From the NCBI RefSeq assembly GCF_029871245.1, contig NZ_SSON01000077.1, forward strand, positions 1-64,000: DNA of 64,000 nt. The letters are read 5' to 3'. Under the pieces are notes generated by a model. The model saw only the letters and a list, made by a program, of their open reading frames with translations. It made no database searches and was not told where the DNA came from. Every line of letters begins with the position of its first letter. Position 1 is the stretch's first letter. This DNA is from Pseudomonas sp. BN102 (lineage in GTDB: Bacteria; Pseudomonadota; Gammaproteobacteria; Pseudomonadales; Pseudomonadaceae). The position numbers were made by a program, and so were the translations under genes. This document shows positions 1 through 9,478 of the stretch, one piece after another.

Positions 1-1581
1 TTCAGCCTGCGCCAGGCCTTCGCCGACGACCCCGAGCGCTTCCAGCACTTCAGCCTCAACGCCTGCGGCCTGCTGCTGGACTTCTCGAAGAACCTGATCC
101 GCGCCGACAGCCTGGCCCTGTTGGTCAGGCTGGCCGAGGAAGCGCGGCTGGACGATGCCATCAAGGCGATGTTCCGCGGCGAGGTGATCAACACGTCCGA
201 GCGCCGCCCGGTGCTGCACACCGCCCTGCGCCGGCCGATCGGCGACAAGGTCCAGGTCGAAGGCGTCGACGTGATGCCCGAGGTGCACCGTGTGCTGCAC
301 CGGATGACCGAGCTGGTGGGCCATGTGCACAACGGTCTGTGGCGCGGCTACACCGAGCGGCCGATCACCGACGTGGTCAATATCGGCATCGGCGGCTCCT
401 TCCTCGGCCCGCAGCTGGTTTCCGAAGCCCTGCTGCCGTTCGCCCAGAAGGGCGTGCGCTGCCACTACCTGGCCAATATCGACGGCAGCGAGTTCCGCGA
501 GCTGGCCTGCCGGCTGAATGCCGAGACCACCCTGTTCATCGTCTCCAGCAAGTCCTTCGGCACCCTGGAAACCCTGAAGAACGCCCAGGCCGCGCGCGCC
601 TGGTACCTGGCCCAGGGCGGCAGCGAGGAAGAGCTGTACCGCCACTTCATCGCCGTCTCCTCGAACCGCGAAGCGGCGGTGGCCTTCGGCATCCGCGAAG
701 AGAACATCTTCCCCATGTGGGACTGGGTCGGCGGCCGCTACTCACTGTGGTCGGCCATCGGCCTGCCGATCGCCATGTCCATCGGCATCTCCAACTTCAA
801 GGAGCTGCTGTCCGGCGCCTACAGCATGGACCAGCATTTCCAGGACACGCCGTTCGAGCGCAACATCCCGGTGATCCTCGGCCTGCTCGGCGTCTGGTAC
901 GGCGACTTCTGGGGCGCGCGCAGCCACGCGATCCTGCCCTACGACTACTACCTGCGGAACTTCACCGACCACCTGCAGCAACTGGACATGGAGTCCAACG
1001 GCAAGAGCGTGCGCCAGGACGGCACACCGGTCAGCGCCGGCACCGGCCCGGTGATCTGGGGCGGCGTCGGCTGCAACGGCCAGCACGCCTACCACCAGTT
1101 GCTGCACCAGGGCACCCAGCTGATCCCCGCCGACTTCATCGTGCCGGTGTCCAGCTACAACCCGGTGGCCGACCACCACCAGTGGCTGTTCGCCAACTGC
1201 CTGTCGCAGAGCCAGGCGCTGATGCTCGGCAAGTCCCGCGCCGAAGCCGAGGCCGAACTGCGCGCCCAGGGCCTGGCGGAGGCCGAGGTGCAGCGCCTGG
1301 CGCCGCACAAGGTGGTGCCGGGCAACCGCCCGAGCAACACCCTGGTGATGGAACGCATCAGCCCGCGCCGCCTGGGCGCGCTGATCGCCATGTACGAGCA
1401 CAAGGTCTATGTGCAGAGCGTGCTCTGGGGCATCAACGCCTTCGACCAGTGGGGCGTGGAACTGGGCAAGGAGCTGGGCAAGGGCGTCTATTCGCGCCTG
1501 ACCGGCCAGGAGGAAAGCACGGCCGAGGATGGTTCGACCCAGGGCCTGATCGACTTCTTCCGCGCGCGGCACCGCGGTTGA
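1..1581 (+). CDS. pgi: Glucose-6-phosphate isomerase, 5' end cut by window
   Basis: Interconverts glucose-6-phosphate and fructose-6-phosphate in the cytoplasm. The frame is open from base 1, so the N-terminus lies outside the window; the in-frame TTG at 121 is not a real start. About 526 residues are visible against a usual length near 550. Family motifs are present: the sugar-phosphate loop around [11 protein letters not shown], the [13 protein letters not shown] signature, the active-site segment [10 protein letters not shown], and the C-terminal [13 protein letters not shown] that carries the catalytic lysine. Identification is secure. Confidence 0.98.
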   Translation, partial: FSLRQAFADDPERFQHFSLNACGLLLDFSKNLIRADSLALLVRLAEEARLDDAIKAMFRGEVINTSERRPVLHTALRRPIGDKVQVEGVDVMPEVHRVLHRMTELVGHVHNGLWRGYTERPITDVVNIGIGGSFLGPQLVSEALLPFAQKGVRCHYLANIDGSEFRELACRLNAETTLFIVSSKSFGTLETLKNAQAARAWYLAQGGSEEELYRHFIAVSSNREAAVAFGIREENIFPMWDWVGGRYSLWSAIGLPIAMSIGISNFKELLSGAYSMDQHFQDTPFERNIPVILGLLGVWYGDFWGARSHAILPYDYYLRNFTDHLQQLDMESNGKSVRQDGTPVSAGTGPVIWGGVGCNGQHAYHQLLHQGTQLIPADFIVPVSSYNPVADHHQWLFANCLSQSQALMLGKSRAEAEAELRAQGLAEAEVQRLAPHKVVPGNRPSNTLVMERISPRRLGALIAMYEHKVYVQSVLWGINAFDQWGVELGKELGKGVYSRLTGQEESTAEDGSTQGLIDFFRARHRG

Positions 1582-1595
1582 GCTAGCCCCGCTCA

Positions 1596-1616
1596 TCGCA
1601 AATGAATTCGCCCCCA
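1596..1616 (-). repeat. Single REP-type palindromic unit
   Basis: A 21-base unit just after pgi that, read on the minus strand, matches the core TGTGGGGGCGAATTCATT found at 54255 and, in variant form, at 54815. Extragenic palindromes of this type are common after Pseudomonas genes. No other function is visible. Confidence 0.75.
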
Positions 1617-1647
1617 CAAGAGCCGGGAGCGAAGCCTCGAAGCTGTG

Positions 1648-1747
1648 TAGGGTGGAAATCCACGAAGCGGATTTCCACGCGGGTTCGGCGAACTCATCGC
1701 CGATCTGCGCCAAGAGCCGGTGGCGTGGTGACGCGCGGTCCACCCTA
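1648..1747. repeat. 100-bp element bounded by 9-bp inverted repeats
   Basis: TAGGGTGGA at 1648-1656 is the exact inverse of TCCACCCTA at 1739-1747. The left part also holds a nested hairpin, GTGGAAATCC (1652-1661) with GGATTTCCAC (1669-1678). It looks like a non-coding MITE- or REPIN-like repeat filling the space between the converging pgi and GlxA-type genes. No ORF of note lies inside. Confidence 0.55.
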
Positions 1748-1772
1748 TCCGGCCTCTCTCTCGTTGACATCA

Positions 1773-2747
1773 CTAACGGCAGAACCGCTGCCGATACTCG
1801 CTGGGTGTTACCCCCAGTGCCTGCACGAACGCCCGTCGCAGGTTGTACTCGCTGCCGAAACCGGTCTTCTCCGCCGTGCGCTTGAGCGAGGCCGAGCCAG
1901 CCTCCAGCAGCCGGCAGGCCTCTTCCAGGCGCAGATGGAACAACAGCTTCGCCGGCGTCACGCCCAGCTCCGCCTGGCAATGCCGGTGCAGGGTGCGCGG
2001 CGAAACCGCCAGGTGCGCAGCCATGGCGTCAATACCCAGCGCTTCGTGCAGATGACTGCGCAACCAATTGGCCAGCATTTCCAGCATGCTGCCTGAGGAC
2101 GCCTGCTGGGCCAGCAGCTCGGCGCTGAACTGCCGCTGCCCACCGGGGCGACGCAGGTACATCACCAGCCCCTTGGCCACCTGCAGCGATATCGCCCGAC
2201 CGTGGTCCTCTTCCACCAGGCTGAGGCAGAGGTCCATGCCTGCGGTCACCCCGGCCGAACTGTAGAGGTTGCCATCACGGACGAAGAGCGCGTCCTCCAT
2301 GACCTGCAGACGTGGAAACAGCCGCTGCAGCAACGCGGTGTAGCGCCAATGGGTCACTACCGGACGGCCGTCCAGCAGCCCGGCCTGGGCCAGCAGGAAG
2401 GCCCCGGTGCAGACCGAGCCGCAACGCAGTACGTGGGGCGCGGCGTCCTTCAACCAACAGACCAGGGCGCCCTGCCCCATGGCTTGCTGCACCCCGTAGC
2501 CTCCCGCCACCAGCAGGGTACAGTCGGACAGGCTGGCCGGCTCCGGCAGGGCCTGCGACTGCAACTCCAGGCCAGCACTGGAGCGCACCAGACCGCCGTC
2601 GACGGAAATACTCTGGAGAACGTAGGCAGCACCAGCATCCCTGGGCAGATGTTCTCCCACGGCGGCGAAGACCTCCGCCGGCCCGGTGGCATCCAGCAGC
2701 TGGAAACCGGGAAAGACCAGCAACACTACGCGATGGGGTTCGGCCAT
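1773..2747 (-). CDS. GlxA-family transcriptional regulator (DJ-1/PfpI + AraC HTH)
   Basis: A 324-aa protein. Residues ~5-185 form a class I glutamine-amidotransferase-like (DJ-1/PfpI) sensor domain with the nucleophile-elbow region CGSVCTGAFLLAQAGLL. Residues ~215-320 carry two AraC-type helix-turn-helix motifs, including AVSPRTLHRHCQAELG and the terminal GFGSEYNLRRAF...GVTPSEYRQRF. Members such as GbdR, CdhR and ArgR of Pseudomonas activate amine or amino-acid catabolic genes; the ligand here is unknown. It is divergent from the secreted DJ-1-like gene at 2853, and the 105-bp gap contains a palindrome that could be its site. Confidence 0.9.
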   Translation of the reverse strand: MAEPHRVVLLVFPGFQLLDATGPAEVFAAVGEHLPRDAGAAYVLQSISVDGGLVRSSAGLELQSQALPEPASLSDCTLLVAGGYGVQQAMGQGALVCWLKDAAPHVLRCGSVCTGAFLLAQAGLLDGRPVVTHWRYTALLQRLFPRLQVMEDALFVRDGNLYSSAGVTAGMDLCLSLVEEDHGRAISLQVAKGLVMYLRRPGGQRQFSAELLAQQASSGSMLEMLANWLRSHLHEALGIDAMAAHLAVSPRTLHRHCQAELGVTPAKLLFHLRLEEACRLLEAGSASLKRTAEKTGFGSEYNLRRAFVQALGVTPSEYRQRFCR

Positions 2748-2791
2748 GGGGACGCACTCGAAACCTGGATTGGCAGATATTCACTGATAGC

Positions 2792-2805
2792 TGTCACTCC
2801 TGACA
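2792..2805. promoter_or_regulatory. Candidate operator between GlxA-type regulator and secreted DJ-1 gene
   Basis: A perfect inverted repeat TGTCA-CTCC-TGACA, with a further TGGCA at 2771, sits in the divergent intergenic region. TGNCA half-sites are usual for AraC-family binding. The assignment to the neighbouring regulator is inference from position. Confidence 0.4.
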
Positions 2806-2852
2806 TTCGCCTGCGCGCCAGACTCGCTGACGTCCGCAACTGGAGAACGCCA

Positions 2853-3926
2853 ATGCGCAAATCCCTTCTGCTCCTGACGCTCCTTTTCTCTCTGCAGGGG
2901 CACGTCTCCGGCGCCAACGCCGCCTCCACGGAGACCACCGAGGAACTCCAGCCCTACCAGCCGCGTTTCGGACGGGACAAGCCCCTGGTGGCCGTGGTCG
3001 GCGAAAACCACATGACCGAACTGGTGGATTTCCTGGTGCCTTTCGGCCTGCTCGGCCGTTCCGGGGTGGCCGAGGTACTGGCCCTGTCCACTCGTGAAGG
3101 CCCGCTGCAGCTGATGCCGGCGCTCAAGGTCCGCGCCCAGGCGACCATCGCCGAATTCGACCAGCGTTATCCACAGGGTGCCGATTACCTGATCGTTCCA
3201 GCCGTGCACTACAGCGACGACTCGACCCTCACCGGCTTCGTCGCCGCCCAGGCGGCCAAGGGGGCCACAGTGGTCGGCATCTGCGATGGCGTGCTAGTCC
3301 TGGGCCATGCTGGCCTGCTCAATGGTCGCCGGGCCACCGGCCACTGGTATTCGAGGAAACAACGCGAGGCGGACTTCCCCGACGCCCGCTGGCAGTCAGG
3401 TAGCCGCTATGTCGTGGATGACCATCTGGTGACCACCTCCGGCGTCAGCGCCGCCCTGCCGGTGTCCCTGGCCCTGGTGGAAGCGATGGCCGGGCCGACC
3501 AAAGCTGCCTCCCTGGCACGGGAGATCGGCCTGAAGGACTGGTCGCCAGTCCACGACAGCCAGGCTTTCGCCGTCGGACCCGCGGGCTACCTGACGGCGG
3601 CGGCCAACTACCTGGCCTTCTGGCGCCATGAGACCATGGCCATTCCCGTGGAACCGGGCGTGGACGAAGTGGCCCTGGCCCTGCGCGCCGATGCCTGGGC
3701 GCGCAGCTTCCGCACCAAGGTGCTGGCAACGGGGTGGTCGCCACTGCTCACCCGCCACGGCCTGGAGCTACTTCCCGACGCCCCCGAACCCGGGCTCCAG
3801 CCCGTTCCAGGCAAGGCCGTGCCGCCTGGCCTGGCACTGGACGAAGCGCTGGAAGCCATCGCCGAGCGCTACGGCGTTACCACCGCGGCCTTCGTCGCCG
3901 CCCAGCTGGAGTACCGACGGCACTGA
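2853..3926 (+). CDS. Predicted secreted DJ-1/PfpI family protein
   Basis: 357 aa from the ATG at 2853, preceded by TGGAGAA as ribosome binding site; a longer upstream frame exists but reads through the regulator's antisense. Residues 1-24 are a Sec signal peptide ([18 protein letters not shown] then ANA-A). Residues ~45-210 form a GATase1-like/DJ-1 domain with an elbow cysteine in [15 protein letters not shown], a match to the CTGAFLLAQAGLL elbow in the divergent regulator. The C-terminal ~150 residues have a second region of unknown role. It is probably periplasmic. The pairing with a GlxA-type regulator suggests shared ligand chemistry, but no substrate can be named. Confidence 0.8.
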   Translation: MRKSLLLLTLLFSLQGHVSGANAASTETTEELQPYQPRFGRDKPLVAVVGENHMTELVDFLVPFGLLGRSGVAEVLALSTREGPLQLMPALKVRAQATIAEFDQRYPQGADYLIVPAVHYSDDSTLTGFVAAQAAKGATVVGICDGVLVLGHAGLLNGRRATGHWYSRKQREADFPDARWQSGSRYVVDDHLVTTSGVSAALPVSLALVEAMAGPTKAASLAREIGLKDWSPVHDSQAFAVGPAGYLTAAANYLAFWRHETMAIPVEPGVDEVALALRADAWARSFRTKVLATGWSPLLTRHGLELLPDAPEPGLQPVPGKAVPPGLALDEALEAIAERYGVTTAAFVAAQLEYRRH

Positions 3927-4036
3927 ACGATCCGGCGGGCCAGGCGTTCAAAACTCCATGGACAACCCTTGAACCGGGCAATGGCTTGGATGCACCCTTG
4001 TCGCCATCTCGGCTAAACAACAACAAGGACCTTGCC

Positions 4037-5974
<1,938 letters not shown>

Positions 5975-5985
5975 GCCCCACCATG

Positions 5986-6022
5986 GTGCCAGCCCCCGGT
6001 CTTCCCGGGGCTGGCGCCTTTC
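5986..6022 (+). terminator. Intrinsic terminator after acetyl-CoA synthetase
   Basis: A strong GC hairpin (GGTGCCAGCCCC ... GGGGCTGGCGCC) begins 12 bases after the stop codon and is followed by TTT, ending the acs transcript. Confidence 0.75.
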
Positions 6023-6041
6023 GCTTGGAAGCGCCTGTCCC

Positions 6042-6917
6042 ATGGAATTCATTCGCCGCCGTATAGAAACCCAGATCATCGGGCTCACCGGCCTTGCCCT
6101 TGGCCAGCTCGATTTCGAGAACCCCAAGGGCGATCCCGGCCTGTTCGGACCGGACTCGGTCACCTGGAGGGTCCACGGCGACTTCACCTCGATGATGATC
6201 GGCGGCATCAGCGCCCTGCTCCTGCAGATGCTGCATCCCCTGGCCCTGGCCGGCGTCTGGGACCACTCGAACTTCCGCACGGACATGCTCGGCCGCCTGC
6301 GTCGTACCGGCCAGTTCATCTCCGGCACCACATTCGGCACCCGCAAGGACGCCGACTGGCTGATCGACAAGGTGCGCAACATCCATCTGCAGGTGGTCGG
6401 CACCGCACCCGACGGCCGCCCCTATGCCGCCAGCGATCCCGACCTGCTGACCTGGATCCATGTGGCCGAAGTCAGCAGCTTCCTCAAGGCTCACCTGCGC
6501 TACCTCAATCCCGATCTCGGCGGCGAGGACCAGGACCGCTACTACGCCGAGATCGCCCTGGTGGCCGAGCGCCTGGGCGCACGCGACGTGCCGAAATCGC
6601 GGCGCGAAATAGCGGAGTACCTGGAGGCCATGCGCCCACAGCTGCTCTGCGACGAGCGCAGCCTGGAGGTGGTGCGAGTTCTCTTCGGCGCCCCAGCGCC
6701 CAGCGTAGCGGCCAAGCCCTTCGGCCTGCTCATGACGCAAGCCGGCATCGATTTGCTGCCCGACTGGGCCAGCGCCATGCTCGGTCTCCATCAGTCCGCC
6801 TGGCAGCGCCGGCTGGTGCGGGCCGGCGTCTGGCGGATCGCCCCGATTCTGCGCTGGGCCATGCGCAATGGGGCCGTTCATCGTGCGCGCCGGCGCATGG
6901 GCCTGCCGCCGCGCTGA
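6042..6917 (+). CDS. Oxygenase MpaB/DUF2236 family protein
   Basis: 291 aa. The family is known from mycophenolate oxygenase MpaB and latex-clearing protein Lcp, heme-b proteins that cleave isoprenoid chains. Family features include the N-terminal SVTWRVHGDFTSMMIGGISALLLQMLHP block, the downstream RRTGQFISGTTFGT segment and a D..LLTWIHVAEVSSFL block. The histidines in these blocks are candidate heme ligands. No signal peptide is evident. It sits between acs and a thiolase. The bacterial substrate is unknown. Confidence 0.85.
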   Translation: MEFIRRRIETQIIGLTGLALGQLDFENPKGDPGLFGPDSVTWRVHGDFTSMMIGGISALLLQMLHPLALAGVWDHSNFRTDMLGRLRRTGQFISGTTFGTRKDADWLIDKVRNIHLQVVGTAPDGRPYAASDPDLLTWIHVAEVSSFLKAHLRYLNPDLGGEDQDRYYAEIALVAERLGARDVPKSRREIAEYLEAMRPQLLCDERSLEVVRVLFGAPAPSVAAKPFGLLMTQAGIDLLPDWASAMLGLHQSAWQRRLVRAGVWRIAPILRWAMRNGAVHRARRRMGLPPR

Positions 6918-7004
6918 GCGTCTGGCCGGGTCGGCCGCCCTGTGCGACCATTGCGGCTTGTTCGGTCACTGCCTGACCAGATCCGCAGCCGTGAGGACAG
7001 ATCC

Positions 7005-8183
7005 ATGCAAGACGTCGTTATCGTCGCCGCCACCCGCACCGCCATCGGCAGCTTCCAGGGCGCCCTGGCCAACATTCCCGCCCCGGAACTGGGCGCCGCG
7101 GTGATCCGCCAACTGCTGGCGCAAACCGGCCTCGACGGCGCCGAGGTGGACGAAGTCATCCTCGGCCAGGTGCTCACCGCAGGCTCCGGGCAGAACCCGG
7201 CACGCCAGGCCGCCGTCCTCGCTGGCCTGCCCCATGCGGTGCCGGCCATGACCCTGAACAAGGTCTGCGGCTCCGGCCTCAAGGCCCTGCACCTGGCGAC
7301 CCAGGCGATCCGTTGCGGTGATGCCGAAGTGATCATCGCCGGTGGCCAGGAGAACATGAGCCTGGCCCCCTACGTCATGCCCGCCGCGCGCACCGGCCTG
7401 CGCATGGGCCACGCCAAGCTGGTCGACAGCATGATCCAGGATGGCCTGTGGGATGCCTTCAACGACTATCACATGGGCATCACCGCCGAGAACCTGGTGG
7501 AGAAGTACGGCATCAGCCGCGAGGCCCAGGACGCCTTCGCCGCCGCCTCGCAGCAGAAGGCCTGCGCCGCCATCGAGGGCGGGCGCTTCAAGGATGAGAT
7601 CACCCCGATCCTGATTTCGCAGCGCAAGGGTGACCCCGTCGCCTTCGACACCGACGAAGGTCCGCGCGCCGGCACCACCGCCGAGTCCCTGGCCAAGTTG
7701 AAGCCGGCCTTCAAGAAGGACGGCAGCGTCACCGCCGGCAACGCCTCCAGCCTCAACGACGGCGCCGCAGCCGTGGTGCTGATGAGCGCAGCCAAGGCCG
7801 AAGCCCTGGGCCTGCCGGTGTTGGCGCGGATCGCCGGCTACGCCAACGCTGGCGTCGACCCGGCGATCATGGGCATCGGCCCGGTCTCGGCCACCCGCCG
7901 CTGCCTGGAGAAAGCCGGCTGGAACCTGGCCGACCTGGACCTGATCGAAGCCAACGAAGCCTTCGCCGCGCAGTCGCTGTCGGTGGGCAAGGAGCTGGGT
8001 TGGGATGCGAGCAAGGTCAACGTCAATGGCGGCGCCATCGCCCTTGGCCACCCCATCGGCGCCTCCGGCTGCCGCGTGCTGGTGACCCTGCTGCACGAGA
8101 TGATCAAGCGCGATGCAAAGAAGGGCCTGGCGACCCTGTGCATCGGCGGTGGCCAGGGCGTAGCCCTGGCCATCGAACGCTGA
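7005..8183 (+). CDS. atoB: Acetyl-CoA C-acetyltransferase (thiolase)
   Basis: Condenses or cleaves acetoacetyl-CoA. 392 aa from the ATG at 7005; the open frame extends 21 codons upstream but the N-terminus [15 protein letters not shown] is that of thiolases. Catalytic residues are visible: C88 in [12 protein letters not shown]349 in [14 protein letters not shown] and C379 in CIGGGQG. Length and the GHP/CxGGGxG signatures fit a biosynthetic-type acetoacetyl-CoA thiolase. No coenzyme-A transferase or PHB genes are adjacent, so the physiological role is left open. Confidence 0.92.
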   Translation: MQDVVIVAATRTAIGSFQGALANIPAPELGAAVIRQLLAQTGLDGAEVDEVILGQVLTAGSGQNPARQAAVLAGLPHAVPAMTLNKVCGSGLKALHLATQAIRCGDAEVIIAGGQENMSLAPYVMPAARTGLRMGHAKLVDSMIQDGLWDAFNDYHMGITAENLVEKYGISREAQDAFAAASQQKACAAIEGGRFKDEITPILISQRKGDPVAFDTDEGPRAGTTAESLAKLKPAFKKDGSVTAGNASSLNDGAAAVVLMSAAKAEALGLPVLARIAGYANAGVDPAIMGIGPVSATRRCLEKAGWNLADLDLIEANEAFAAQSLSVGKELGWDASKVNVNGGAIALGHPIGASGCRVLVTLLHEMIKRDAKKGLATLCIGGGQGVALAIER

Positions 8184-8368
8184 TCGGTCGGACCCGCGTC
8201 CGCAGGGTGGACAGCGCTCTTCTGTCCCCCTACGGAATTGACCCGAAACGCGGGGTCGTTCCTGTGGTGGTGGCATCCCGCCGCGGTTTCCACCCCGCGG
8301 CGCCCAGGCGCTCACTTCTGCGCGGCCCCCTTTGCTAAACTGCGCGCCCCTTCTATGAGACGCCGCGC

Positions 8369-9388
8369 ATGTCCCCTGCTCTCCTCCAGGCGCTGCGCGC
8401 CGCCCTCGATTCCCGCCAGACGCTGCTGGCCGAACTGCATGCCCAGGGCACCGATTGCTACCGGCTGTTCCATGGCAGCCAGGAAGGCGCACCCGGCCTG
8501 ACGGCGGATCGCTACGGCCCGCAGTTGCTCGTACAGAGTTTCCACCAGCCGCTGGAGCGCGAGTCGCTGTTGGCGCTGGCCGCCGCCATCGATGAACACC
8601 TTGGCGAGAAGTTGCTGCTGGTCTACAACGACCGTTCCCAGGGCAATTCCCGCATCGATCGCCGCGATCCGGTCTACCAGGCCGAAGCCGCCGCGCTGGA
8701 AGACTTGGTCGGCCACGAGTGGGGGCTCAACTACCGGGTACGCGGTCGCCATTCCGGCCAGGACCCGCTGCTGTTCCTCGACCTGCGCAATACCCGCGGC
8801 TGGGTGAAGGAGAACAGCGCCGGCAAGTCGGTGCTCAATCTCTTCGCCTACACCTGCGGTATCGGCCTCTGCGCGGCAGCAGGCGGGGCTGCGGAGGTAT
8901 GGAACCTCGACTTCGCCGAGGGCAACCTGGCGGTGGGCCGCGAAAACGCTGCGCTGAACCCAGAGCTGGCGCCGATGCGCTTCGTGCAGTCCGACTATTT
9001 CCCGGCCATCCGCCAGCTCGCCGGCCTGCCCATCGCCCGCCGTCACGGCCAGCGCCTGCCCAGCTACACGCGCCTCGAGCAGCGCCAGTTCGACCTGGTG
9101 TTCCTCGACCCGCCCGCCTGGGCCAAGAGCGCCTTCGGCACAGTGGACCTCCTGCGCGACTATCAGAGCCTGCTCAAGCCCGCCCTGCTGGCCACGGCCG
9201 AAGGCGGCACCTTGGTCTGCAACAACAACCTGGCCAAGGTCGACATGGACGACTGGCGCGAACAGGTACTGCGTTGCGCGAGCAAGCTGGGCCGGCCGGT
9301 GCGCGACTGTCAGCAGTTGCCTCCCGCCGGCGACTTCCCGTCCATTGACGCGCGTCCGCCGCTGAAGACCCTGGTCCTGCAGCTCTGA
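8369..9388 (+). CDS. RlmI-like class I SAM-dependent 23S rRNA methyltransferase
   Basis: 339 aa. The N-terminal ~80 residues resemble the PUA/EEHEE part of RlmI/RlmK-type enzymes (RLFHGSQEGAPGLTADRYG). This is followed by a Rossmann methyltransferase domain with the SAM motif VLNLFAYTCGIGLCAAAGG and the catalytic VFLDPPAWAKS (N/DPP-type) loop. This order is that of rRNA cytosine-5 methyltransferases related to RlmI. It lacks a strong RBS. Exact target base not inferable. Confidence 0.82.
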   Translation: MSPALLQALRAALDSRQTLLAELHAQGTDCYRLFHGSQEGAPGLTADRYGPQLLVQSFHQPLERESLLALAAAIDEHLGEKLLLVYNDRSQGNSRIDRRDPVYQAEAAALEDLVGHEWGLNYRVRGRHSGQDPLLFLDLRNTRGWVKENSAGKSVLNLFAYTCGIGLCAAAGGAAEVWNLDFAEGNLAVGRENAALNPELAPMRFVQSDYFPAIRQLAGLPIARRHGQRLPSYTRLEQRQFDLVFLDPPAWAKSAFGTVDLLRDYQSLLKPALLATAEGGTLVCNNNLAKVDMDDWREQVLRCASKLGRPVRDCQQLPPAGDFPSIDARPPLKTLVLQL

Positions 9389-9478
9389 GGCGCTCCCGAC
9401 AACGCGAGCCAACCATCAGTCGGAACCCTGAGGCCGTGCCATAATCCAACGCATCTTTGCCGGGATAGTTGACGCCTC

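Noticed and set aside
2202-2852. N-terminal extension of the secreted DJ-1 gene
   Set aside because: It runs antisense through the GlxA-type regulator; the ATG at 2853 has an RBS and a signal peptide.
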